A DNA stretch of 64,000 nt from Melastoma dodecandrum (taxonomy: Eukaryota; Streptophyta; Magnoliopsida; Myrtales; Melastomataceae). The notes beneath the pieces were generated by a model. That model was given only the letters and a program-made list of their open reading frames with translations. It made no database searches and was not told the origin of the DNA. The DNA lies in NCBI GenBank assembly GCA_029817715.1, contig JARUPY010000387.1:2790001-2854000 (forward strand), written 5' to 3'. Below are positions 48,601-60,690 of the stretch, in pieces (the first letter of the stretch is position 1; each line of letters starts with the position of its first letter). Both the position numbers and the translations under genes were made by a program.

Positions 48601-50863
48601 CCTTTTTCCCTGATATATGAGTCAGAAAGGTCTACACTGCCATGGCTAGTACATATCTAAAAAAGAAAAAAGAAAGAAAGAAATCTTACCTGCTCAAGGA
48701 AACATAAAGTACAGAGCCCTCCTATCTGATTGAAAGATATATCTACTACGATATTCTGAATAATACATTTGACGAGTTTGACCTGCACCAGCAGAACATT
48801 AATGATGTAAGCAGGTCATTCACCTGATCGACCATCAAAACTGCTTAACAGATTGAGTTGAAAATTCAACATAAACATTTCTTTCTGGTAAAAAAAACAA
48901 GAAAATTAAATATATCACCCCATGGACAAAAATTTGATAGCAATTATTAAACAGCATACTCAAAACCAGTATGAAAGAGAACCTAGAAGTACATCTGTGT
49001 TCATTATCATGAGACGAACTTAACAAAAAACCCAGCGAAGAAGTTGTAAGACATTGGATTAATCCATTTAGCAATAGCTGTGATATCCCCACTTAATCTT
49101 AAACCTCTAAAATAAAAACAGAAAATGGATAACACAATCTCCAGCAAGATTCATGAAAATAACAATCTTCCAGAATCAGAAAGAGTAGAATTCATCAAGT
49201 CCATCCTGACAATATGATATGGTATTTCACAGTAGTTTTGGCATGATACTTTGCTTGAAGGCTCTAAATTAGTTTACGGTCCTGCCCTTTTTCAGTACCG
49301 CCGAAAGTTACAGCCCCATTATTCAGCGCCATTTAACACCAAAGTAGACATTCTGATTTAAAGAATAAAAAAGCAGATAATCCAATGAGGGTACAGTGAG
49401 CAAAGGAAACACAAGTTACATCAATAACATAGAATAATGTATTCCCCTGCATGAACCACCTAAAAGTTATTTGACAATAGAATTGAACCTCTGCCCATAT
49501 TAACTGAACATCCTTCACCAAAAACTCTGCTTCTTCATTTTGATCTTCTCTTTCGAGAACTGCGAAGACATTATGGGCCAACGTCTCTTCAGCATTCATC
49601 CCTCCAAAGGCAGTCAGGTCAATATCTCCATCAGGCAGATATGTTTTCAAAGGAACTGAACCGAATGGAAATACCTGTCAGTGGTAAAGGGTCTGAGACT
49701 GAAGAAACTTGATTTTCCAAGTGCTACTACATCTCTATGAAATTGAAGCAAATTCCCCTAAATTATGCCCAACCATTAATAGTGACGGAACGTTGCGCAA
49801 AGTTTCCTCCCGTGATATGAGTTACCACCCCCTGATCAGATTTAACACTGAATGATTCCTACACAATCAGTAGTAGCGCTGAAAGATTCTGAAAAAGTTA
49901 TGGCAACCCTAGGGACGTATCATATATACTATATATAAGAAAAACAATTGCTCAACTGCTCAATGTGCTATCCTCGACTTGTCCTGATAGACATGACATC
50001 GAAATAAGTTCCACGTAATATAGGCAGTAAGTGGTGACCCTCAGCTAAAAGGGATGATGACCTCGACTACTGCCTGCTCTTGGAAGGTCATGTCCTTAGT
50101 CTCATCCAGATGCTGAAAACCCCTGACCCAAATATCTGGCTCAGAAGATTAATGCCCAGACAGTGCGGCCAACCTAACATTTCTATCTGACGATAAGAAC
50201 AAATTAAAAAGCTCGACTTGCTTGGGGCGTAAATTTGAGTGCCCCAATGTTGCAATCCATATAAGTAAGGAAGAAAATTAACCTAGCAACCTTCATCCGT
50301 TCCCTACGAAAATCTAGTAATAATTATAAGCTTTCACTCCACTAAGATAGAAAATCATCATTTCGGCCCTTGCTTCCCCAACCACGCCAAAGAAGAAACT
50401 AAAACTTAAGGCTATAAAGGAACACCATACACGCAAATTGAACATCGCTTTGACTACTAATCCGATCACCGAGTAGACCAAATCGCATGCATGTCCCCGC
50501 CATAAGCGTTAGCTTAATCAGAACTAACAATGTCGGCAGCTCGGACTCTCGAACGAACCGAAACGCGGATAAAGGGAAAAAGAAAAAAAAAATCGCAATC
50601 ACCTCGCAACCGAGGCACCTCCTGATGAGCCGCTGTATGTAGTCGATGACAGCGGCCCTCCGCTCCTCGGACGCGGAATTCGGCTGAATCCTATCTATTA
50701 ACCCCCGCATCACCTCCTCCGCCTTTTCCAAGCACTCCGACCTGATCACCCCTCGTCCAGGACACGACGACGAAGATGGTGATGACGACACCGAAGCCTC
50801 CAGCGACCGTTCCTCTGCAACCGCCCCATCCGATTCAGTCGACCAGTCGAGAAGATCGCCCAT
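45688..50863 (-). CDS. Nucleotidyltransferase / PAP-OAS1 substrate-binding domain protein
   Basis: Eight exons on minus: 50603-50863, 49489-49674, 48690-48782, 48030-48212, 47828-47930, 47563-47748, 46139-47184, 46038-45688. All are GT-AG and in phase, about 802 aa. The core is a polymerase-beta-type nucleotidyltransferase: [20 protein letters not shown] (GS plus DxD motif, ~90-109), [11 protein letters not shown] (third Asp, ~168) and the PAP/OAS1 helix region [20 protein letters not shown] (~192-211). Residues ~245-340 finish the domain with [12 protein letters not shown]. The C-terminal ~430 residues are Ser/Asn/Pro-rich and probably disordered. Family knowledge: a plant group related to non-canonical poly(A)/oligo(U) polymerases, mostly uncharacterised. 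The active-site acidic residues look complete, so catalysis is possible but not shown. Confidence 0.92.
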
Positions 50864-53800
50864 GGGGCGTCAGCGACTCCGACTCCCCCGCCGCCGCCCG
50901 ATGCAGGCAACCTAAAACCCCGCGTTAACCGATCGTAAGGGAAGGCGACACCACCGGAAGGACGGGAATCGGGCCGCCGGAGAAACGACGGCGACGATCG
51001 TTGAACTGACGATACTGATTTATTTCCTTCTTTTTTCCAATTTTTCGTCTCACTGCGCTCCGTAAATTTTTTATTATTTCTATTTTTTTTTAATCATTGT
51101 CATAATATTAAAACTTTAAAAAAATTATGAATTAATCAGTGGTTTATTTATACCTAATGTCAATTCAATTCCAGGATCAGAGTGGATGAAAACCAAAAAA
51201 CCGAATCTATCATTCGAAAAGTATAATTAGAAAAAGGCGGCGTCGTAATGGGCCTTGAGGCCCGTTTGGATCAGATCATTTGTACGTGTAATAAAGTTTC
51301 GTCTTTTTGTCCTCCTCTTGTGCTACATTTACTTCTATTAGAAATATTTGTGTCCTACTCACTTCAAAGTTTTAATAGAAAAGACCAACTTTACCTTATA
51401 ATTTTTATTACAGGAGGAGGAAATTCAAGTCAGGGCTACCCTCACTTTTATCCTTAATATCAAATGAAGAAACAATCTCAGCGCGAACTTCTAGAGGGCG
51501 AAATGATGATTACCCTCCTCGCGTTAACCTTAATGATCAGTTAGATTTTTTCGCATGCCTATTATCTTCTTATGCTTGGAATACAAAAATCCGAACACTC
51601 TTCGTATTCAAAGACCAATGAGAATAAAAAATTCCATTCTTTTTCACCAAATAATATTACATGTCGCATAAAGTGGCCCCGCCACTCACATAAACACACG
51701 CTGAGGGGGGGGGGGGGGACTCTCGGACATAATCATATCGAAAGGAGGAGGGCCGACCTAATGTTTAACATATGAAATCTTAGTTTGAATGTTTCGTCGG
51801 AGATGAAACTAAAGTGGGAATAATTTCAGGGTGGGGGGGTTTTGGGTCGTGGAATCCATGATTTGTTGCCGATCAAATCGACATGTGTTGGCTCTGTTGT
51901 GACGAGAAGAGGCAGGTTTGGAGGGGACTTTGAGTGACTTGACGTTAACTTTTCACGATGCGACCTATTTTGTCGTGGCACGAGAACATAAGAATAGTAA
52001 ATTAGTAAAAAAGGGAGCAAACCGAACCAAACCCTCCCTCCTTTTCTTCTTCTCTTTGGGGAGGGGAGGGTTTTGAATGATTAATTAAGGTTCTTTTTTA
52101 AGTGTAGGCGAAAGGAAAAAGGTAAATTATAGGTGTTACTGAGGTTAACATAAGCTAATCATCATACTGATGGTAGTAGGGTGGGGAATTACAGAGTTGG
52201 TCCCCCAATCGCTAACACTCAACTTTAAATCGAGACAGTAGTAAGTAATCACCACCTAATTGAATTTGGTAATTCGATTCAAATAAGTAAATTAGCATAA
52301 GGGGAAGGTATCTTCCCTTAATACAAATCCTAACAAGACCCCATTTGTGTGAGATTATCCAATTAACTTGGAATTCAGTCGTTTTACTGAGTATAGTTGA
52401 TTTGTTTATAGTTAGTTCCTAAGGACATTTGGAGTCCTCGGAACTTGATGCCTTGTGATGTAATCAATGTAGCTCTATTGCATTCAAGTACATCATTTTC
52501 GATATGACCAAATGGAAACCACACTCTCTCCTTTTCTATATTTTCTTTACCACATAATTATTGCTGGCGAGAGCGTTTTTGGAACCAGACAAAAGGACCA
52601 CCTTTGATTGGGCACAAACACAAAGAAACTGATAAAATAATAATCACCATTCATGGGAACAATTACCTTTTACAATATTAAAAAAAAAACACGACCGACC
52701 AAACCCCCCCCCCCCCTAGTCCAGAGTACAAAACGTTAATGTATCACGATCGGTAATATCGAAAAATTTTAATACGTGATGAATATGATCGTAATCAACG
52801 AGCATCAACGTCACGTGACGGTCGAGATTTTCGTAACGATGGCGAAAACGAGACCCTTGTTGATTGCATATGCTAAAGGTCTTATTGGGCGAACCCAATA
52901 AAAAGACTGCTCCATCAGAGGTTAAAAAAAAAAGGTTCTATTACGAGGCGTTTTTAAGTCCTAAAAACAATTGACACTTCGGAGAGCACGCGGGGAGTCT
53001 GCATTTTTATTGCCATCTCCTTTGTACTTGCATGAAAAGAATAACTTGTTTAAGTGCGTAAGGAAATAATAAATTAGAGGACAAAAAAATGTGTTTCGTG
53101 AGATGTTGTGGTCCATTATCCGTTTTATGACCTCTCGTAAACCCCGTTTCTTCGCGATAAGCATTACGACAATAATTATCGATAGGGAGGCCGGGTCGGA
53201 TGACCACGGAGCAAGTTCGCGAGAGGTCGCGAATTATTGGGACACGACTTACGTCACGGTGCACGGAAGCGAGACAAGGCGAGAGATTATCTGGTCGTTG
53301 ATTGGAGAAGGAGCGGAGGAAAATGATGTTCGTGTACGAGTTCCGGGGAGGGTAAAGCGAGAAAAAACCAATATCTAAAAAGTGCACGTTACTGTTCGAC
53401 ACAAAGGTAAAACATAAAATATGCCCAACTTGGGTTCTTAATAATTTGCACATATAATGTTAGGGAACGGGGCACTGCTAGGTAATAAAGTTTACGTGGT
53501 CGTTAAAGAGCACCATCAACGAGGGTGAATTGAAGAGCACATTATCTATACTCGGGTAATGGTTCCGATGAACGAATTGCGGCCGGGATCATAACTCCGA
53601 CGTACATTCATATCGTTTTACGCCAGACAAAGATTCGTTCAACTAAAATAACTGTAATATCCTTGAATGAATCAGACTTAGTCTTACAACATGAATGTGT
53701 AGGTTCTACCACATGGTTATCATTTTTAGCCTTTCCAATTAATTAATTGTGAAAATTTATGCCAAATTGGAATATATTTAGCTCGACCGACAAAGAAAGG

Positions 53801-56247
53801 GCATTCTTTGTATTTCCTTGATCTGCCGCCCATTTAGGACCATTACAACTAATCATCATCATCCTTTTGATAGTCCCTAATAATTGAAACCCCCTCCTTC
53901 ATAAGCATTCAAAAACAAAACCCCGATTAACCGCGCGCTTAATGTCATGTTTAAGTCATAACCAAATGGTATTAGAGTCTTGGGATTTAAAATATTCTCC
54001 ACGAGACTAGGAAGATATCTGTTAGCATGAGGCAGCAATACTTAATGATAATCCACCCCCAGGTGCATGAATCTTTCTCTTCTTCATGGAGATCAGATTC
54101 CTGCCTGAAGACCGAAATCCCAAAAGGCCTGACCACCACCCAAAGAAACAAAAGGCGAAATTATTCTGCTTAACGAGCAACAACTTGATGTATAGTTAAT
54201 GAAATTATGAGTACTAAATATGAAAAGCTTCTCGTGGCCGTGAGGGCATCGACCCCTGATGAGAGAAAAGAAAAGGGTAAGCAATAAATTTTTTTTTTTT
54301 TTAAATCAGAGTTAAAAAGGAAACGAGGGTGGGGGGGGGGGGTATAAATAATGATGTTCCCCGAGGGGACTATACGCAGAAAAAATGTATTGTTAATAAC
54401 ATATTATTAGTTCACGTACTACGATGAATAATAATTGAGAAGAATATATCATGCCTTAAAAGTAAAACAAAGGTGTAATTAATGAATATTCCGTTCGTTC
54501 TACTCTCCTGCATTCATGTCTATCGAAATGTTTTTCTTTTCGTTCCTTTTAAGTTGGTCACAAACAATTCTTCTTCTTTCGAAGGAATAATATCATTAAA
54601 AATATTTGGTACGGACATATCAAACCCCACCCACCCCTCTTCCTTTTTTTTTTAAATTTAAAAAGCGTAGTATAATTTTATCATTTGAATAAGAGGGCTT
54701 CGGCATTTTCTTAGCAGGAGTATTATATAAGAGCGTGGATTTCTTATGCTACGGGGTTCCTGGAATAATTGTTTTACGGCTCGAATCGTTAGGTGAAAGA
54801 GTGACGTATTATATATTTTATTTTCAACACTCCTTCTCATTTTTTTATTCGATTCTACGATACATATGTTAGACTATATTCTTTTTTATTCATTTTTTAA
54901 GTAAAAACGTGAAATTACTGTATATTTTATTTTCAACCATTCATAAAAATAATTTTATCCCGCCGTATTTATGTAAGAAAAAGAAAGATAAACGGATCCG
55001 GGGGAGGTCGCCCACGAGAAGAACGGAATTGTCCGTACTATTACAGTTCACATGTTAACTGTCATGCGTGTCCCCCCAACCAAAGCAATTAGGGTTTTCT
55101 AATCTAGAAATCATTCTTTAGCAATTGTGGAAACGAGCACCTAACTTTTCCTCAGGTTCCTTGCTTTTCTCTGGTCGCCATCCAGCCCGGCCACCAAAAC
55201 AGATGTCCTCGAACCCGGGCTCGCCCACCTCCGGGGACGGGCGGCCCCATGGAAATACCACATATCTACGCGGAATATACTCGAGCGGGGTTGGCCGGTC
55301 CGTCGAATATCAAACCTTGATAGTGCGTCCGGGGGGGGGGGGGGGGGAGGGGGGACGAATCTCTGTATTTGTTCTATCGATCTGTGGTTCGTCTTGATAT
55401 GCTTCGTGTGCACTGCCAGCTGAATAACGAGTGATCACTCGATTAAAAAAGTTGTCCTTATTACCATTTAATTAAAAAGAAATTAGGGACATTTCATGCT
55501 GGCCACAAACAAATCATTCCTTCCCTTCTTTCTTTTTCCCTTTTGCCCTTTCACTGCACGTAAAGAGTACTAATTAAAAATCCCATATAGGCAGGCTTTC
55601 GAATTTCTTTTCTTAACAAAAAGAAATGGCAAGGCCTGGTCTCCTCAATTAGGCAATCCAGCTGGATTTCTGAACGTGTTTAACGTATAAAATAAATAAA
55701 TAAAGTTCCAAAATCTCGTCGATTCTGGGTATTAATCTGTGGACATAAAAGAGTTACCGAGTTAAGTCCAGGTGGGAAGGGAGTCGAATATCATCGGGGC
55801 ATCAATAATAAAAAGGAAAGGACATTAAAATACATTGAGCTGTCCAATTGTAAGAAAAAGAAATCAAGTGCTGTGGTGGTACTACTACAAAATGCTACTT
55901 AAGTGAAATTAATTACTCCACTGAATTTATGCTTCCATAGTCTAAAATATGTATATAAAATGGTGGTGGCGGTGGTGCGTGTGTGTGTGGTGATTATGCT
56001 TCAGTTCCAGAGTCTTTTGCATTTCCCGATACAACAAAAAATAATGAGATTAAATAAGAAAAAAAAGAAGCCATTTCTCCCCCCCCCCTAACACCTCCTT
56101 TTTTATGCTTTCAAACCCCCATTAATCACACACACCCCCCACCACCACCAATTTGATTCCCTCCCCTCCCCTCCCACCCCTAAGAAGATAATATCATCAA
56201 AGAGACCCTCTCTCCCCCCCGTCTCTCCTATCACCTAATCGCGTTGG
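50864..56247. other. Large AT-rich intergenic region
   Basis: 5.4 kb with no supported gene. It begins with the GC-rich promoter/5' UTR of the leftward nucleotidyltransferase gene (50864-51010). Homopolymer runs: G at 51705-51718, C at 52704-52716, G at 54331-54342 and G at 55331-55347. Open frames at 53007-53453 and 53091-53378 overlap on opposite strands and match no family I know. The stretch 56090-56247, C- and CT-rich, is probably the MATE gene leader. Confidence 0.5.
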
Positions 56248-58980
56248 ATGAACGACATGTGCGCCGAGCTTGATTCTGGGACGAGGATCGTCTGCGAGGA
56301 CGAGGAGGCGGGGGAAGACGGCCCGAAGGACATCGTCGTTGAAGAGGAAGTAATGGGAGGAGGAGGAGGAGGGAATGGCGGAAGTAACGGGGAAGCGGGG
56401 GGAGGGTTGCCGCCGACGCACGAGTCCTCTCAAGGCCTCCCCCACCAAAACAGCAGCACTCCTCACTCGCTGCCGTTCAACGAGGTTACACGTTCAACGT
56501 TATCTTGCTTCTTCATTAATTCTCTCTTTTTATATATATATTTTTAATGTCGGGGGATCCCTTCTGCTTGCACACGCTCTTACAGCCTCGGATAATTACA
56601 TGTTCCACGTCACGATGGTCAGACGAATAAGCGAAAAAATTTTTCCACCAAATTATTCGACTCCTTCACATATCAATGATACTTGACCCCATAATTTTTT
56701 TTTGTATAGATGACATGTGAAATCTTTTTCCATTTTGATTTTCTGAATAATAAGAATACTAAGAATTTCATTAAAAATAAAAATATAAAATATTTCAAGT
56801 TTTTAGAACAGCTTTTACCATTTCTTTTCACTGTATTTTTCTTCTTTTGTAAAAGGAAAAAATCGATATCCCATTTTGCGGAAATAATTTCAGGCTTGTT
56901 GGGTTTAAGGGAGACAGCTTCGCCCACAACTCCCGCTATTTCAAAAAAAAAAGGAAAATAAAGAAAGAATATATACTTGGTCGACATCATAAAATAGTAG
57001 ATATATTGGCATTAGGGATGTAAGTAAAGAGTAAAAAAAAAAGCTTTACTGTTGTTGTTTATGCTCCTGAGTAGTTAATTACTATAATGGGTCCTTTTGA
57101 ATTCCCCCAATCTTTTGGTATAGGAAATATCATGTGGGGGGGGGGGGGGGGGGTTGTTTGTTGAAGATGGGATCAATCATATGACAAACTAAAAGCCCAT
57201 TTTTTTATCAGAGATATTTTTTGAGCTTTTTCTTTATCATGTGGGATAATTATTTAATTTGGAAGGACCACAAATTAGAATTTGTCCTACATTTCCCCCA
57301 TTGGGCTAATGTCTTCTTACAAAAAAAAAAAGGAGACCCCTTTTTAAATACCTCAACTTTTTGGCAACTTTGGGTAAAAATCTCATCTTGGAACAAATAA
57401 TTTAACAATTGTATATATGTAAAGGGAAGGTTCACATTCACTCCTAGAGTTAATGCCATGTTGTTGTTATTACTATTATTGTTATTGTTATTTTACAAGT
57501 TGAGGTAAAAGAAGTCATGCATATTCATGTTAGGGATGAAATAATTGTGATGATGTTGCAGGCCTCGCAGGAACTGCAGTCCCTGATGAAGATCTCGGGG
57601 CCCATCGTGATGACGACGATGCTCATATTCTCGCGGTCGGTCATCTCCATGCTCTTCCTAGGCCGCCTCGGGAATCTGGAGCTTGCCGGGGGATCCCTGG
57701 CGCTTGGGTTCGGGAACATCACGGGGAACTCGATCATAAAGGGCCTCGCGATAGGGATGGACCCGATTTGCGGCCAGGCCTTTGGGGCTAAGAAATGGTC
57801 CGTCCTAAGCCAGACCTACCAAAAGACAAGCTGCATGTTGCTCCTGGTTTGCATCCCGATCTCGGTCCTGTGGCTCAACATCGAACCCATCTTCAACAAG
57901 TTAGGGCAAGACCCGGAAATCACGAGGTATGCCCAGGTCTACATGATATATTCGATCCCGGAGCTGTTCGCACAGGCTTCGCTACATCCACTGAGGACAT
58001 TTCTTAGGACACAAGGCTTGACAGCCCCATTGACCATTGCTTGCTTGTGGTCGGTCGTGTTGCACCTGCCGATTAATTACTTCCTAGTCATTTACATGGG
58101 GATGGGAGTGAAGGGCGTGTCGCTGGCCCTCGCGTGGAACACGATCAACCTCAATCTTGGTCTCGTCGCATACGTGACATTGTCCGAGAAGCCCATAAAG
58201 CCCTGGCACGGGGTCACGTTCCTCTCGTTATTTCAAGGGTGGCAGCCGCTACTCGCGTTGTCTCTCCCGAGTTGTCTTTCGGTGTGCCTGGAATGGTGGT
58301 GGTACGAGATCATGTTGTTTCTGTGCGGCCTGCTGAGTGATGCCAAAGCGGCTGTTGCGGCGACGGGTATCCTGATACAGACAACAGGGTTATTGTACAC
58401 ATTCCCGTTTTCCGTGAGCTCGGGGTTGTCTGCTAGGGTTGGGCAAACATTGGGTGCGGCACGACCATCTCACGCGCAACTTATTGCGATTGTCGGGATA
58501 ACGGTCTCGGTCGCCTACGGGTTGGCTGCTCTAGTGTTCGCGATCGCTATAAGGTCAGTCTGGGGGCGGGTCTACACCAACGAGCCGCAGATCCTGAAGC
58601 TCGTCTCAGCCGCGATGCCGTTAATCGGGTTGTCTGAGGTGGCAAACTCGTTGCAGACATCAGCATGCGGGGTGTTGACGGGGACGGCGAGGCCCAACAT
58701 TGGCGCCCGGATAAACCTGTTCTCCTTCTACGTGGTGGGTTTGCCGGTTTCGATTGTGGCAACGTTCGGGCTGAGGCTGGGATTCCAGGGGCTGTGGTAC
58801 GGGCTACTGGCATCTCAGATCTCCTGCGCGTGCCTAATGACTTATACCCTAGTCAAGACAGACTGGAGGCACCAGGTGAAGAGGGCAAAAGAGCTGACGA
58901 GCGCGATCGGCAATAGCAATAGCGATAGCCTCGATGACGGCAACGATGTAGAAACCGGGCTACTACAGTCCGATCAATGA
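56248..58980 (+). CDS. MATE-family (DTX) efflux transporter
   Basis: Two exons, 56248-56484 and 57562-58980, phase 0, GT-AG, separated by a 1077-bp intron; about 551 aa. The N-terminus is long, acidic and Gly-rich (EDEEAGEDG, EEEVMGGGGGG). Twelve hydrophobic segments follow, with family motifs FLGRLGNLELAGGSLALGF, GLAIGMDPICGQAFGAKK, PSCLSVCLEWWWYEIM and VSSGLSARVGQTLGA. CLEWWWYE places it near the DTX48-51 group (ADP1/BCD1/ZRZ type). Role: H+- or Na+-coupled export of small organic compounds; members of this group act at endosomal, Golgi or plasma membranes and affect leaf initiation, iron or hormone responses. The substrate cannot be read from the sequence. The intron contains an 18-base G run (57136-57153). 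Frame intact. Confidence 0.93.
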
Positions 58981-60394
58981 CAGAGAGTATGCGGATCCCC
59001 CATGGAGTAAATACAAGGTAGGGTTTTCATTCAGATGGCTGTCCCCCTCCTCTGGTTTTTTCGTGTTGGGTCATGGCCCTAATTGATGCTCACTTTCTTT
59101 GAATTTCGACCCCTCTATTTGTTTGACTGAATTTTGTATAGTCGACCACTTGATCATGTACAATTTGATTAGTGTTTTTGCTAGAAATGACTCCCATTGG
59201 ATCACTTGACATTTGAATTCAGAAAATACTGTAGGGATTAAATATCAAAGAGTACACATCAAGAATTTGCTTGCTCGATTCTACGGTAACACTTCTTTCA
59301 TGGGCTTATTACTTGCTAAATCTTTTTTCGGCTCACTAAGTGAAGTATCCATGTGTAATACCTCAAATAGGCCACGAATTGCCTAAATCCCTTTCCTTGA
59401 TTACCATTCGAGGATTGTCTCCACTACAAATCCATTGAAAGTAAAAAGCCCGAATCCGGTGATCAAATATGACCAAAATTGAATAACCTAATACTGATTC
59501 ATACAATAAATAAATAACTGGTTAAATGCATAAGGGGCACCCCATTTTCGTTCCTATCCTAACGGAAGGGATGGGATCGGGTATGGAAATAACCAAGGAG
59601 GGGGAGCGAGGACGAAAAATTTGGGTCTTATCCATTAACCTGGGCACTGGGGATCGGGGGGTCTCACCATTTTGATTTTCAGGAGCCATCCCACGGTGCT
59701 TGGGGGGAGGGAGCAACCTCTCAGGGGCAGCAATATACTCTCTCCATTTCGGCGGCACGACAGCTCCACCCGCCTCTGTTTGAAGCCAACGTTTGGTGTT
59801 ATTCCACCCCTCGTAGCTCCAAAGATCAAGAACCCATCCCATCTGCAATCTCAGCCGAAGCAGCCCAAGGAAACATCAATGCTTCGACGTAGCGACCATT
59901 CCCATTTTGATGTTTCCCCAAGCAACAATTTAGCTTAATGGCAACCTGGTTGGTTCGCACCGGCAACTTGCCCAATACCTCCCGACAACACCAGCATCAG
60001 CAAGCTTTGCGTACACCAAAACCAGTCTTGCCCTCGTCGATTCCGATCAATGTCGGCATCCATGGACTGACTCCCACATCAAGTCTAGCGGTCCTGACAA
60101 CTTCCTAGCTTTGGCCGCACTAAAGCTTGTCTAACCACGGCCATGCCTCGACCTGGAACAGTGATTCAAGTCACAAAGACCAAGGAACTCGACCCATATT
60201 TCAGCGACTCCTTAGTGACTCTAGTCACAGAGACCAAGAAACTCGACCCCTATTTCCTCGAGACCTTCAAGGTAGGTTCAACAAACCAGCATCCAAGGAT
60301 ACCCCCTCAGACAAGCTCAAGCTCAGCCTTCATCAGCAACAGAAACGAACGACCATGGCTTCAACCACAGTGATCTCCTCCTAGTTGTGATCCT
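58981..60394. other. MATE 3' flank and repeat debris
   Basis: No supported gene. From about 59350 the sequence looks like degenerated mobile DNA. The stretch 60165-60262 has a tandem duplication (AGTCACAAAGACCAAGGAACTCG and a near copy ~60 bp on, coding-like VTKTKELDPYF / VTETKKLDPYF in one frame). Confidence 0.4.
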
Positions 60395-60690
60395 GATGTT
60401 ATGGATACGCTTGAAGTTTTAGAAAGGGAGAGCTTTGCCCTCAAGCTTGAATTGCGACAAGTATCTAAAGAACTAGAAATCAGGACCATCGAGTGCGACT
60501 TGAGCACTGAGGTAGCTGAGGCTGCCGGCAAACAAACTTTGGAAAGCATTAAGAAGGTCGCTAAACTTGAGTCAGTGTGCCGAAGGCTTAGGAATGCGGC
60601 TACCAAAACTTCCCCTTGGAGGAAATAGTTGTCTCCGCTATGAAGATTGATCTTATGGATGATTTCCTTGAGATGAAGAGGTTTTAGCTC
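60395..60690 (+). pseudogene. Filament-like plant protein (FPP/DUF869) gene fragment
   Basis: The plus frame encodes ESFALKLELRQVSKELEIR followed by EVAEAAGKQTLESIKKVAKL and ESVCRRLRN. This fits the coiled-coil segment of FPP proteins, whose usual form has KELEIRNEE and KKIAKLE(A/S)ECQRLR. After a stop at 60626-60628 another frame gives LMDDFLEMKRL, close to the family's (M)DDFLEMEKL motif, which normally lies much further downstream. The fragment is therefore internally deleted and frameshifted. No intron-exon structure is visible, which fits a captured or retrocopied piece. FPP proteins are thought to link nuclear or microtubule structures; no function is expected here. Confidence 0.6.

Noticed and set aside
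53007..53453. 148-codon open frame on minus, overlapping a 95-codon frame on plus
   Set aside because: The frames overlap on opposite strands in AT-rich DNA, have no recognisable domain, no splice structure and no gene-like composition.
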